A stretch of DNA of 30,247 nucleotides. Source: an uncultured Collinsella sp. (GTDB lineage: Bacteria > Actinomycetota > Coriobacteriia > Coriobacteriales > Coriobacteriaceae). A program made the position numbers and the translations under genes. The stretch covers positions 1 to 30,247 of the forward strand of contig CAAFQK010000105.1 of the NCBI GenBank assembly GCA_900765115.1, read 5' to 3'. Below the pieces are notes generated by a model. That model saw only the letters and a list, made by a program, of their open reading frames with translations, was not told the origin of the DNA and made no database searches. Positions 14,112 through 22,114 of the stretch are shown in pieces. The first letter of the stretch is position 1. Every line of letters begins with the position of its first letter.

Positions 14112-15487
14112 TAGCGCGGCTCGCCCACAACGGAGCCGGACAAATACCAGGTCTTGGCAACGTCAACGTCAACATCAACGATCTTGCCAACAAGCTGATC
14201 GATGCTGTAACCCTCGGGGATAGGCGCATGCACGGTCTGATTCTTGGGACTCTTGCCCAGCAGGACCGCGTCGTTCTTTTTACTCGTTCCCTCAATGAGC
14301 GCCGGAACCACAGTATGAAGTTCACCCTGGTTATACTCATGTGCCGTGGTCTCGATAACCTTAACCAGGCGGTTGAAACGCCCGAGAATAACCTCATGCG
14401 GCGTAGGATCGTCAATCTCTGCGGCCGGGGTACCGGCGCGCTTGGAATAGATGAAGGTATAGGCCTGGGCATAGCGGACCGTCTCGGCAAGTGAAAGCGT
14501 CTGCTCAAAGTCTTCTTCAGTCTCGCCCGGGAAGCCAACGATAATGTCAGTCGAGAGCGCGATATCGGGCATGCGGTTGCGAATGCGATCGACCAGGCCC
14601 AGATAGTCCTCGCGTGTATAACGGCGATTCATCTCTTTGAGGATCCGCGTCGAACCTGACTGGACGGCCAGGTGCAGCTGCGGCATAACAGCAGGCGTCT
14701 CGGCCATGGCGTCGATGGTCTCGGGCAGCAGATCCTTGGGATGCGAAGACGTAAAGAAGATGCGCTCCACACCCGTATCGCCCACGGCACGCAGCAGATC
14801 GGCAAAACGCGGCTTGCCAAACAGATCGCGACCATATGAGTTAACGTTTTGGCCCAGCAGCGTAATCTCACGCACGCCCTGGCGCACCAAACCGGTCACC
14901 TCGTCGACAATCTCCTCGAAGGAGCGGCTCTTTTCGCGACCGCGCACGTACGGAACGATGCAATAGGTACAGAAATTATTGCAGCCCGTCATGATGGGCA
15001 CCCAAGCGTGATACTGGGTCTCGCGATGCCACGGCATGCTCATGGCATCCGTATCCTCATGCTCATTGGTGCGGATATGACGCTTGCCATCAAGGAACGC
15101 CTCGGCAATGAGCTCTGCCACATGTGCGATGGAATGCGTACCAAAGATGACATTGACGTTATCGACGTTGGTGAGCAGGCCCTCGCCATCGCGCTGCGCG
15201 ATGCAACCACCAACGGCAACCACACGCTTGCCCGAAGGCGAAGGCGGCAGGCTTTTACAGGAATTGCACTGGCCGTACAGGCGAGTATCGGCGGCCTCGC
15301 GCACGCAGCATGTCATGAAGACAACAATATCGGCATGCTCGGGATCGAGCGCCATGAGGCAACCATACGAATCGAGCAGACCGCTCACACGCTCGGAGTC
15401 GTGCTGATTCATCTGACAGCCAAAGGTGCGGATAAAGTAGGTTTTACCGGCAAGAATATCGCGTACGGAACGCTGGTCCATGTGCAT
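14111..15487 (-). CDS. miaB: tRNA-2-methylthio-N6-dimethylallyladenosine synthase
   Basis: MiaB is a radical-SAM methylthiotransferase that converts i6A37 to ms2i6A37 in tRNA. The 458-residue product has the N-terminal UPF0004 domain with the auxiliary cluster cysteines Cys24 (TFGCQMNQHDSE), Cys60 (TCCVRE) and Cys95 (GGC). The radical-SAM triad CNNFCTYC follows (Cys169, Cys173, Cys176), and a TRAM domain lies at the C-terminus. The GCQMNxxDSE form separates it from RimO, which is also in the window. The frame has ATG codons at 15487 and 15481; AGGAC precedes both, and the first is used here. It follows spoVS by 39 bases. Confidence 0.97.
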   Translation of the reverse strand: MHMDQRSVRDILAGKTYFIRTFGCQMNQHDSERVSGLLDSYGCLMALDPEHADIVVFMTCCVREAADTRLYGQCNSCKSLPPSPSGKRVVAVGGCIAQRDGEGLLTNVDNVNVIFGTHSIAHVAELIAEAFLDGKRHIRTNEHEDTDAMSMPWHRETQYHAWVPIMTGCNNFCTYCIVPYVRGREKSRSFEEIVDEVTGLVRQGVREITLLGQNVNSYGRDLFGKPRFADLLRAVGDTGVERIFFTSSHPKDLLPETIDAMAETPAVMPQLHLAVQSGSTRILKEMNRRYTREDYLGLVDRIRNRMPDIALSTDIIVGFPGETEEDFEQTLSLAETVRYAQAYTFIYSKRAGTPAAEIDDPTPHEVILGRFNRLVKVIETTAHEYNQGELHTVVPALIEGTSKKNDAVLLGKSPKNQTVHAPIPEGYSIDQLVGKIVDVDVDVAKTWYLSGSVVGEPR

Positions 15488-15526
15488 AAGTCCTAACGAT
15501 GGGGAGCGAAACGAGGCAAGCAGAAG

Positions 15527-15844
15527 CTATGCCACAGGCTTAACATCATCCATGACGACGTTATCCATAGCAGCTCGATTGATCTGGTGAACGTAGATAG
15601 AAAGGCGGATGGCCGTGCGCGACTCCCCGTTAATGAGGATGTCGGAGAACACAGGCGCGCAGGAAATATCAAAACCGGTTGGAATCAAAAAACCGCGCGC
15701 GATAGCAACGGCCTTAATGGCCTGGTTGACAGCACCGGCACCGACACACTGGATGTTGACGGGTACACCATCCTTGACCATGCCGGCGATGGCGCCGGCA
15801 ACGGACGCGGGCGATGATTTGCTTGATACCTTCAGGCAATCCAT
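15527..15844 (-). CDS. spoVS: Stage V sporulation protein S homologue
   Basis: This 105-residue protein is a clear SpoVS: LKVSSKSSPASVAGAIAG (4-21), GAGAVNQAIKAVAIARGF (35-52) and the SRTAIRL segment (75-81). SpoVS folds like Alba nucleic-acid-binding proteins; in Bacillus it affects sporulation and septation, but it is widespread in non-sporulating bacteria. It is about 20 residues longer than the usual 86, with a C-terminal extension ending DDVKPVA. The ATG at 15844 has AGGAGT about 7 bases upstream; the open frame continues to 15919 without support. The rny - X - spoVS - miaB order matches Bacillus except for X. Confidence 0.95.
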   Translation of the reverse strand: MDCLKVSSKSSPASVAGAIAGMVKDGVPVNIQCVGAGAVNQAIKAVAIARGFLIPTGFDISCAPVFSDILINGESRTAIRLSIYVHQINRAAMDNVVMDDVKPVA

Positions 15845-15894
15845 GAAGAAACTCCTGCGTTTAAAAGTACGTTTTAACTGCAATAACTTTATCG

Positions 15895-15912
15895 TACCGA
15901 GTGGACTCGGTA
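15895..15912. other. Short perfect hairpin between GHKL ATPase gene and spoVS
   Basis: TACCGAGT (15895-15902) and ACTCGGTA (15905-15912) are perfect inverted repeats with a 2-base centre, placed 6 bases after the ATPase stop and about 50 bases before the spoVS ATG. No T-run follows in the direction of transcription, so it is more likely an mRNA processing or protection site, or an operator, than a terminator. Confidence 0.4.
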
Positions 15913-15918
15913 AAGGCA

Positions 15919-17004
15919 CTATTCCTCTTTGGCAAGATCGAAGGTCACGGTGATACGATCACGCGAAACACGGATCTTTGGGTCGCCGCAAAGATTGAGA
16001 TAGTACCGGGCGGCAAGGTCATTAAAGTCGCGCTCCACAGCACGCGAAAACTGTGCCATGTCATCCTTGGCAATACGCAGCCCACGACGATCCTTCGCGA
16101 GATCGACAGGAGCCGGCGCATGCGAGGATGAGTCACGCTCGCGCAGCAGACGCGCAGTCACACCGCGAACGGGCTTAATCTGCCCTGCCAAAATGCGATG
16201 GGCCGTGCGCTCGGACATTTCAAGACCCAAACCCGAACAAATACGAATAAAGTCCTCGGCATCAGAGGCAAGGCCTAAACGATCGACAACCGGAAGCTCG
16301 CTCTCATCATCAATAAACAGGAGACGAGACGTATCGAGCCGACTTGACGCCTGAGCATAAAGGGTCGCGGCAATCTCAGACGGAGAACCAAGATAGACAT
16401 CGCAACCACGCAACTCCTCGAGCGCAAACTCACAGGCAGCGCGAATAATATTATGCGGACCGCGAGCACAGACATAACGTCCGTCCTCATCCTTGACGGC
16501 CTGGGGCCAGCTGGACTGATCGGCACGCTCGCTGAGGCGGTCGGCCGCAACGCTCACCTTAAAGGCTGAGCCAAGATCGACACCAGACGTGACCACGCGG
16601 GCCTCGTCGGTGTTCTGCTTGATCGAAAACAATGCCATGCCACGACCGTGAACGCCCCAACGGTCCATCTTCATGCTCTCGAGCTTTGAGGTAACGCGAG
16701 CATCGAAGATTCGCTCTTGCATATCCTGCGGAACACCCGAGCCGTTATCCAGAAAGACAAGCGTGCGGACGCCATCTTCCTTGGTCGTGGCGAGATAGAC
16801 CTTGTCGGCGCCGGCATCGCGAGCATTACGGAGCATTTCGATGACGATATCCTCGACATGCTGAATGTCGTGCTTTGCCTGGCGCCGCTCGGCCTCCGAA
16901 ACGCGGAGGCGGACATACCCCTCGCCAAGGTTCTCCTCGACGCGAAGGTTGCCCTCCCCCGACATCGACGCGATAAATGAGATGAGCTCGTTCGCGTCGC
17001 TCAT
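15919..17004 (-). CDS. GHKL-type ATPase of unknown function
   Basis: This 361-residue cytoplasmic protein has an N-terminal GHKL ATP-binding fold. The N box is at 56-67 (EMLRNARDAGAD), G1 is DNGSGVP (86-92) and the ATP-lid glycine motif is GVHGRGMALF (117-126). No histidine phosphotransfer domain, sensor, membrane segment or MutL/HSP90 signature is visible. The C-terminal 170 residues match no family I recognise. The GHKL fold occurs in HSP90, MutL, gyrase B, MORC and kinases; the arrangement here (ATPase first, then an unknown domain) is more like an HSP90/MORC-type switch than a kinase. The gene starts 1 base after the rny stop with no separate ribosome binding site, so it is coupled to rny. 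It occupies the slot that ymdB fills in Bacillus. Confidence 0.85.
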   Translation of the reverse strand: MSDANELISFIASMSGEGNLRVEENLGEGYVRLRVSEAERRQAKHDIQHVEDIVIEMLRNARDAGADKVYLATTKEDGVRTLVFLDNGSGVPQDMQERIFDARVTSKLESMKMDRWGVHGRGMALFSIKQNTDEARVVTSGVDLGSAFKVSVAADRLSERADQSSWPQAVKDEDGRYVCARGPHNIIRAACEFALEELRGCDVYLGSPSEIAATLYAQASSRLDTSRLLFIDDESELPVVDRLGLASDAEDFIRICSGLGLEMSERTAHRILAGQIKPVRGVTARLLRERDSSSHAPAPVDLAKDRRGLRIAKDDMAQFSRAVERDFNDLAARYYLNLCGDPKIRVSRDRITVTFDLAKEE

Positions 17005-17005
17005 A

Positions 17006-18556
17006 TTATTTAGCGATATCGACAGCGCGGCTCTCGCGAATCACGACGACGCGCACCTGACCGGGATACTCCATCTCTTCCTCGATCTGATGGGCGATAT
17101 CGTGAGCCAGAACCGTGGACTGGGCATCGGAGATCTTGTCCGGCTGAACCATGACGTGGACCTCGCGACCGGCCTGCATGGCATAGGTACGCTCGACGCC
17201 GTCATGAGAGTTGGCGATCTCCTCGAGCTTCTCAAGACGCTTGATGTAGTTCTCGGCAGACTCGCGACGGGCACCGGGGCGAGAGGCAGAGACAGCATCG
17301 GCGGCCTGCACCAGGACATCGAGCACCGTGTTGGGGTCGACATCGGCATGGTGAGCCTCGATAGCGTGGACGATAACGGGCTTCTCGCCATAACGGCGGG
17401 CAAGCTCAGCGCCGATGACGGCATGCGGCCCCTCGACGTCATGGTCGATTGCCTTGCCCAGGTCATGAAGCAGGCCGGCGCGCTTGGCGGTCACAACGTC
17501 CAGGCCAAGCTCGGAAGCCATCACGCCGCACAGATCAGAGACCTCGAGGGAGTGCTGAAGCACGTTCTGACCAAACGAAGTACGGTAGCGCAAGGCACCA
17601 AGGGTCTTGACGATCTCGGGGTGCAGGTCGTGGATGCCGGTATCGAAGGCAGCCTGCTCGCCAGCCTCGCGCACGCGCTGCTGAACCAGGTCGGCAGCCT
17701 TGTGATACATCTCCTCAATGCGGGCGGGATGAATGCGGCCGTCAGCAATGAGGTTCTCGAGGGCAACACGGGCGGTCTCACGACGGACCGGATCGAAGCT
17801 CGAAAGAACGACGGTCTCGGGCGTGTCGTCGATCACGAGGTTGACGCCGGAAACCTGCTCGAAGGTGCGGATGTTGCGACCCTCGCGACCGATGATACGG
17901 CCCTTGAGGTCATCAGAGGGAATGTGCACGGAGGTAACGGTGACCTCGGCAGTGTGGTCGGCAGCGCAGCGCTGAATCGCCAGGGACAGAATCTCCTGGG
18001 CGGTCTTGTGGCACTCTGCGCGAACCTGCTGCTCGGACTCGCGAATGATCGTGGCGGCCTCGTGGGTGACCTCGCCGCGAACCTTATCGAGGAGCTCCTT
18101 GTGGGCATCCTCGCGGGTAAGGTCGGCGATACGCTCGAGCTCGGAGGTCTGCTTTGCGCAGAGCTCCTCGAGCTCACGGGAGCGCTTCTCGACCTGACCG
18201 GCCTGGCTGGACAGCTGGTGCTCACGCTTGTCAAGAGCGTCGTTTCGGCGATCGAGGGACTCCTCGCGCTGCATCACACGGTTCTCGAGCGTACGAATCT
18301 CGCTCTTACGCTGCTTGTCCTCGGCCTCGGCGGCCTGCTTGTTCTTGATGATCTCCTCTTTAGCCTCGAGCAGAGCCTCTTTTTTGAGGGTCTCGGCCTG
18401 ACGCTTAGCATCACCGATCAGGGACTCAGCCTGTGCGTGTGCCGACTGGATCTTTTCGTCGGCCTCGTGAAGACTACCCTGCTTGGCGGTGCGCATGTAG
18501 GCGATGGCGGCGATGGCACCCAAAACGATGCCAACGAGCGCTGCGATGATAGGCAT
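17006..18556 (-). CDS. rny: Ribonuclease Y
   Basis: RNase Y is the membrane-anchored endoribonuclease that starts mRNA decay. The 516-residue product has an N-terminal membrane helix (about 2-20), a long Glu/Lys/Arg/Gln-rich coiled coil (about 25-195), a KH domain with GRIIGREGRN (219-228) and an HD domain with LLHDLGKAIDHD (His364-Asp365). The ATG at 18556 is chosen because AGGAG lies 5 bases upstream; a GTG at 18562 overlaps that site. It has its own promoter and a leader of about 160 bases. The next gene, a GHKL ATPase, follows after 1 base. Confidence 0.97.
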   Translation of the reverse strand: MPIIAALVGIVLGAIAAIAYMRTAKQGSLHEADEKIQSAHAQAESLIGDAKRQAETLKKEALLEAKEEIIKNKQAAEAEDKQRKSEIRTLENRVMQREESLDRRNDALDKREHQLSSQAGQVEKRSRELEELCAKQTSELERIADLTREDAHKELLDKVRGEVTHEAATIIRESEQQVRAECHKTAQEILSLAIQRCAADHTAEVTVTSVHIPSDDLKGRIIGREGRNIRTFEQVSGVNLVIDDTPETVVLSSFDPVRRETARVALENLIADGRIHPARIEEMYHKAADLVQQRVREAGEQAAFDTGIHDLHPEIVKTLGALRYRTSFGQNVLQHSLEVSDLCGVMASELGLDVVTAKRAGLLHDLGKAIDHDVEGPHAVIGAELARRYGEKPVIVHAIEAHHADVDPNTVLDVLVQAADAVSASRPGARRESAENYIKRLEKLEEIANSHDGVERTYAMQAGREVHVMVQPDKISDAQSTVLAHDIAHQIEEEMEYPGQVRVVVIRESRAVDIAK

Positions 18557-18591
18557 GCTCACTCCTTTTTATGGATTCGTTACACAACAAA

Positions 18592-18751
18592 GCGAACCGT
18601 CCTTACGAACGGCTCGCGACATTTGAGTAATATGGGCGCAGCTTATGCGGGTCGGATACAGATAAACATATAAACAAACTCATCACAGATGAGCACATAT
18701 CACAAAGCAAATGACAGTGTTTATCGTACGTTGAACCACAACAACTGTCAA
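18592..18751 (-). promoter_or_regulatory. rny promoter and structured 5' leader
   Basis: Read leftward, TTGACA (18746-18751) and TACGAT (18723-18728) are 17 bases apart, giving a start near 18716 and a leader of about 160 bases. The leader holds two small hairpins: CTCATC-N3-GATGAG (18679-18693, perfect) and GCGAACCGT-N8-ACGGCTCGC (18592-18617, one mismatch). The second is about 35 bases before the rny ATG. No known riboswitch is recognisable. Confidence 0.65.
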
Positions 18752-18813
18752 ATAAATGGCCCCAGCACGGCGGCTAAAACACGGTGAACGGCAGGGCCAC
18801 AAAACGCATACGC

Positions 18814-19506
18814 CTAAACCGCACATTCCTCACGTTCGGCATCGAGACGTGCCCTAACGGCATCGGCGGCGATGTGATACGAGAAGCCCTTGCCCATCAA
18901 AAACCGAACCAGTTTTTCGAATCCGCGCGTCTCTGGAACACGCCGCTTGGCGAGCAGGGCTGACGCACGCGCCAAATCGTCTTCGACGGCAAAATAATCC
19001 TCGGGATAACCGGGAATGTCGTCGAGCACGACATGACGGCGCTTGAGCTCGGTCTCGATTTTTCGCTGTCCCCAACCACGCCGCTTGCGTTCCTCGATAA
19101 AGTACGAGCAAAAGCGGTTCTCGTCTAAAAAGCGATACTCGGTGGCGCGCTCGACGGCGAAATCGATCGCGGACTGGTGAAAGCCGTAGCGAGCCAGCTT
19201 GTCACGGACCTCACCCGTCGCATGGTCGCGGCGCGATAACATCTCGGTCACCATGGTAAGCGCACATTTACGCTCGATGAGCTGCACCGCCTCACGAAAG
19301 TTGTCCCAATCACAGGGAAGATCGGGGCGGTTTTTGACATACAGCCGCGCGACCCGCACGGGAATCCAAATGGACCGCTCAAAACCGCCCTCAAGCTCAC
19401 AATCGATATGTGCGCAAGGCTTTTTGGACGCATACCCGCTCGAGAACGAGGAGGCCGACTTCTTATCGGGAAAGACGACCGTAGCCTCGGTCACCGTATA
19501 CGACAT
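18814..19506 (-). CDS. recX: Regulatory protein RecX
   Basis: RecX binds RecA filaments and limits recombinase activity. The 230-residue protein has the helical RecX repeats: LSRRDHATGEVRDKLARYGF, then FLDENRFCSYFIEERKRRGWGQRKIETELKRR, then a third repeat ending MGKGFSYHIAADAV. An N-terminal extension of about 85 residues of strands is typical of actinobacterial and Bacillus-type members. It starts 11 bases after the recA stop with no good ribosome binding site, which suggests coupling to recA and lower expression, as is usual for this pair. A gap of 257 bases follows before rny. Confidence 0.93.
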   Translation of the reverse strand: MSYTVTEATVVFPDKKSASSFSSGYASKKPCAHIDCELEGGFERSIWIPVRVARLYVKNRPDLPCDWDNFREAVQLIERKCALTMVTEMLSRRDHATGEVRDKLARYGFHQSAIDFAVERATEYRFLDENRFCSYFIEERKRRGWGQRKIETELKRRHVVLDDIPGYPEDYFAVEDDLARASALLAKRRVPETRGFEKLVRFLMGKGFSYHIAADAVRARLDAEREECAV

Positions 19507-19517
19507 GAGCGTAACCG

Positions 19518-20666
19518 CTACTCGTCGTCATCATCGAGCATGGCGGAACCATCGATGGCATAAAGCTCGTCAAACTCCTCAGGCGCAGGCTGATCGGTCA
19601 ACTCGACCTCGGACGGAGCATCGTCATCAAACTCAAGCCCGCAGGCGAGGCGGACCTTATGCTCAATCTCGTCGGCGCAATCGGGGTGTTCGCGCAGGAA
19701 CGCCTTGGCGGCCTCGCGACCGTTGCCGAGCTTGTCCTCGCCATAGGCAAACCAGGAGCCCATCTTCTTGCAGATGCCGCACTCGACAGCCATGTCCAGA
19801 ATCGAGCCCTCCTTAGAGATGCCCGTGCCGTACATGATGTCGAACTCAGCAGAACGGAACGGAGCTGCCACCTTGTTCTTAACGACCTTGGCGCGCACGC
19901 GGTTACCGATAACCTCGTCCTTAAGCTTAATGCTGTCGATACGGCGAATGTCGATACGCACCGAAGAGAAGAACTTAAGGGCGCGGCCGCCCGTCGTGGT
20001 CTCGGGGTTGCCGAACATGACGCCGATCTTCTCACGCAGCTGGTTAATGAAGATGCAAGTCGTGTTGGACTTGGACAGCGAGCCGGCGAGCTTGCGAAGC
20101 GCCTGGCTCATCAGGCGAGCTTGCAAGCCGACCGTGGTATCGCCGATTTCTCCCTCGATCTCGGCACGCGGGGTCAGCGCGGCGACGGAGTCGACGACGA
20201 TGGCATCGATGGCGCCGGAACGCACGAGCATGTCAACAATCTCGAGCGCCTGCTCGCCCGTATCGGGCTGGGAAATGAGCACCTCGTCGATATCCACGCC
20301 GATGCGCGCGGCATACGTGGGATCGAGCGCATGCTCGGCATCGATAAATGCCACGACGCCACCCATTGCCTGGGCCTCGGCCAAGATCTCGAGCGAAAGC
20401 GTCGTCTTACCGGAGGACTCGGGGCCGTAAATCTCGACGATACGGCCGCGCGGCACACCGCCGATACCCAGCGCGGCATCGAGTGCCAGAGCGCCCGTAG
20501 GGATGGCCTCGACCTCGAGCTCGGGGCCACCGTCGCCGTACCTCATGATGGAACCCTGGCCGAATTTCTTCTCGATCTCGGCCTTGGTGGTGGCGATCAT
20601 CTCATCGCGCTCTTTACCCGTCGTGCGAGCATGAACGGTACGTACGGGACCTGAATTCTTGGCCAT
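19518..20666 (-). CDS. recA: Recombinase RecA
   Basis: RecA forms filaments on single-stranded DNA, drives strand exchange and stimulates LexA self-cleavage. The 382-residue protein has Walker A GPESSGKT (81-88), the MAW-type EHALDPTYAA segment, Walker B AIVVDSVAAL and the L2 loop region GVMFGNPETTTGG. The acidic C-terminal tail (ending LDDDDE) is longer than usual and very Asp/Glu-rich. The ATG at 20666 has AGGAGG 7-8 bases upstream; the frame continues to 20687 without reason to use it. A LexA box lies in its promoter, and recX follows. Confidence 0.98.
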   Translation of the reverse strand: MAKNSGPVRTVHARTTGKERDEMIATTKAEIEKKFGQGSIMRYGDGGPELEVEAIPTGALALDAALGIGGVPRGRIVEIYGPESSGKTTLSLEILAEAQAMGGVVAFIDAEHALDPTYAARIGVDIDEVLISQPDTGEQALEIVDMLVRSGAIDAIVVDSVAALTPRAEIEGEIGDTTVGLQARLMSQALRKLAGSLSKSNTTCIFINQLREKIGVMFGNPETTTGGRALKFFSSVRIDIRRIDSIKLKDEVIGNRVRAKVVKNKVAAPFRSAEFDIMYGTGISKEGSILDMAVECGICKKMGSWFAYGEDKLGNGREAAKAFLREHPDCADEIEHKVRLACGLEFDDDAPSEVELTDQPAPEEFDELYAIDGSAMLDDDDE

Positions 20667-20696
20667 GAATAGCCCTCCTCTTAACAACCTGCATCG

Positions 20697-20725
20697 ATAA
20701 TAAACGAACGGCTGTTCGTGGTCAA
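20697..20725 (-). promoter_or_regulatory. recA promoter with LexA box in the spacer
   Basis: Read leftward, TTGACC (20720-20725) and TATTAT (20697-20702) are 17 bases apart. The spacer holds CGAACGGCTGTTCG (20705-20718), a full match to the CGAAC-N4-GTTCG SOS box. LexA bound here would block RNA polymerase, so recA is predicted to be SOS-induced independently of cinA. Confidence 0.9.
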
Positions 20726-20892
20726 CCGTTCAGATAAATCATATGCAGCCGACCTTTCCAAAACCCAACCAAACGCCGACCAAACACTGGCCAAAAACTT
20801 GACCGCAGGCGAACCAAGAAAATCATGGCGAGGAAAAATACGACAACTACCTGCACAAAGATAAAATTCGCCGGAGGTCCCTATCTCCACAA

Positions 20893-20916
20893 TTAAGGGG
20901 CCCGGAGGCCCCTTAA
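20893..20916 (-). terminator. Terminator after the RNase J-to-cinA gene string
   Basis: TTAAGGGGCC (20893-20902) and GGCCCCTTAA (20907-20916) form a perfect 10-bp stem with a 4-base loop, 7 bases after the cinA stop. Read leftward it is followed by TTGTGG after TTAA. The A/T-rich ends of the stem supply a short U-run. Between it and the recA promoter (about 170 bases) I see no gene. Confidence 0.8.
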
Positions 20917-20923
20917 AACACGT

Positions 20924-21460
20924 CTATTCCATAGAGTTGAGCACAAGGGCAATGCGACCCAATGCCTCCGTGACCGCATGGGCACGAACACACGAACGGT
21001 CGCCCTCATAGTGGCAGCGCACAGAGTCCACGACCGGCACTCCCCCATCGGCGGAACGATGTGCCCAGCCAATATAGAAAGTGCCAGCAGGATCGTCCTC
21101 AGTACCACCGCCGGGGCCGGCATAACCCGTTGCGCTCACTGCAATATCGCTCTGGTACAGTTCCAGCGAACTCGACGCCATCTCGCGCGCAGTTTGATGC
21201 GACACCGCGGTGTAGCGGTCGAGCGTCTCCTGCTCAACACCCAGCACGCGATGCTTAATCTCATCGCAGTAGGTCACCGCACCGCCACGCAGCACCGCCG
21301 AGGCGCCCGGGATATCCGCAATCGTCGAGGCGATCATACCCGCCGTCAGCGACTCAGCCGTCGAAACCGTCACGCCCCGAGCGCTCGCGCGCTCGACAAT
21401 ATCGCGCGCCAGCTCCTCATTGTGTGCGGAAATCTGCTCAAAAGAGACCGTCATACCCAC
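20924..21460 (-). CDS. cinA: CinA C-terminal-domain protein (nicotinamide-nucleotide amidase, PncC type)
   Basis: This 178-residue protein consists only of the CinA C-terminal domain, which in PncC deamidates nicotinamide mononucleotide for NAD salvage. Family motifs are TAESLTAGMIA (34-44), GGAVTYCDEIKHRVLGV (59-75) and VSATGYAGPGG (108-118). The N-terminal MoCF-like domain of full CinA is absent. The pgsA-cinA-recA order is widely conserved. The frame has a GTG at 21460 and an ATG at 21454; neither has a strong binding site, and AGGT is 5 bases before the GTG. It starts 6 bases after pgsA and ends before a clear terminator. Confidence 0.92.
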   Translation of the reverse strand: MGMTVSFEQISAHNEELARDIVERASARGVTVSTAESLTAGMIASTIADIPGASAVLRGGAVTYCDEIKHRVLGVEQETLDRYTAVSHQTAREMASSSLELYQSDIAVSATGYAGPGGGTEDDPAGTFYIGWAHRSADGGVPVVDSVRCHYEGDRSCVRAHAVTEALGRIALVLNSME

Positions 21461-21466
21461 CAGGAC

Positions 21467-22105
21467 CTAGACCGAAAAGACGATCTTGCGGCAGTTCCAG
21501 AAGTACTGGGCGCCCGAGATAACGGTCAAGACAACGGCAACGGCATACAGGAAGCGCGACACCGAGTAGATGCCGAGCGTCAGCGCCACCGGGCCAAGGT
21601 GCAAGCCGGCCATAGCAAAAACGCACAGGTAACCGCAGATGGAGACCATCGTGGTTGCCGTCTTGTACTTGCCGAGCTTATCGGCCGCAACAACCACGCC
21701 GGCCGCACTCGCGACCATGCGAAGGGCGCTCACCAGCAGCTCGCGGAACAGGATAATAAACACGGACCACACGGTTACGGCGCCAAAATCCAAGAACAGC
21801 AGCAGGGCCGAGAACACCAGCAGCTTGTCGGCGATGGGGTCCAAGAACTTGCCGAAATCGGTGATCTCGTTGCGCGAGCGTGCCAGATAACCGTCGACCT
21901 TATCGGTGCACGACAGGATCACATACAGAATGAAGGCAGCGGCGGCGAGCGGACCGTCGAAGATGCTCCAATCCGTACCGGCAACACTCGTGTGAGAAAG
22001 CGCCGACACGATCATGAACACCGGGATAAAGACGATGCGCACGCACGTCACGATGTTGGCGGGCGTCCAGACACTCGTCAGTTCCTTATTGCTCTCGTTA
22101 GCCAC
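21467..22105 (-). CDS. pgsA: CDP-diacylglycerol--glycerol-3-phosphate 3-phosphatidyltransferase
   Basis: PgsA makes phosphatidylglycerophosphate, the precursor of phosphatidylglycerol and cardiolipin, in the cytoplasmic membrane. The 212-residue protein has the start TPANIVTCVRIVFIPVF and the full CDP-alcohol phosphotransferase motif at 68-93 (DKVDGYLAR...GKFLDPIAD), with about five to six membrane helices. The start is a GTG at 22105 with AGGAGA about 6 bases upstream. It lies 9 bases after rimO and 6 before cinA. The Firmicutes-like rodZ-pgsA-cinA-recA context supports this copy, rather than the one at 561, as the housekeeping pgsA. Confidence 0.95.
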   Translation of the reverse strand: MANESNKELTSVWTPANIVTCVRIVFIPVFMIVSALSHTSVAGTDWSIFDGPLAAAAFILYVILSCTDKVDGYLARSRNEITDFGKFLDPIADKLLVFSALLLFLDFGAVTVWSVFIILFRELLVSALRMVASAAGVVVAADKLGKYKTATTMVSICGYLCVFAMAGLHLGPVALTLGIYSVSRFLYAVAVVLTVISGAQYFWNCRKIVFSV

Positions 22106-22114
22106 GACGCTCTC

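Noticed and set aside
16865..18673. 602-codon plus-strand open frame opposite rny
   Set aside because: Low-complexity Leu/Gly/Val/Asp product antisense to the conserved RNase Y; no ribosome binding site and no family.
20681..20890. 69-codon minus-strand open frame between cinA and recA
   Set aside because: It runs through the recA promoter and LexA box and has no ribosome binding site.
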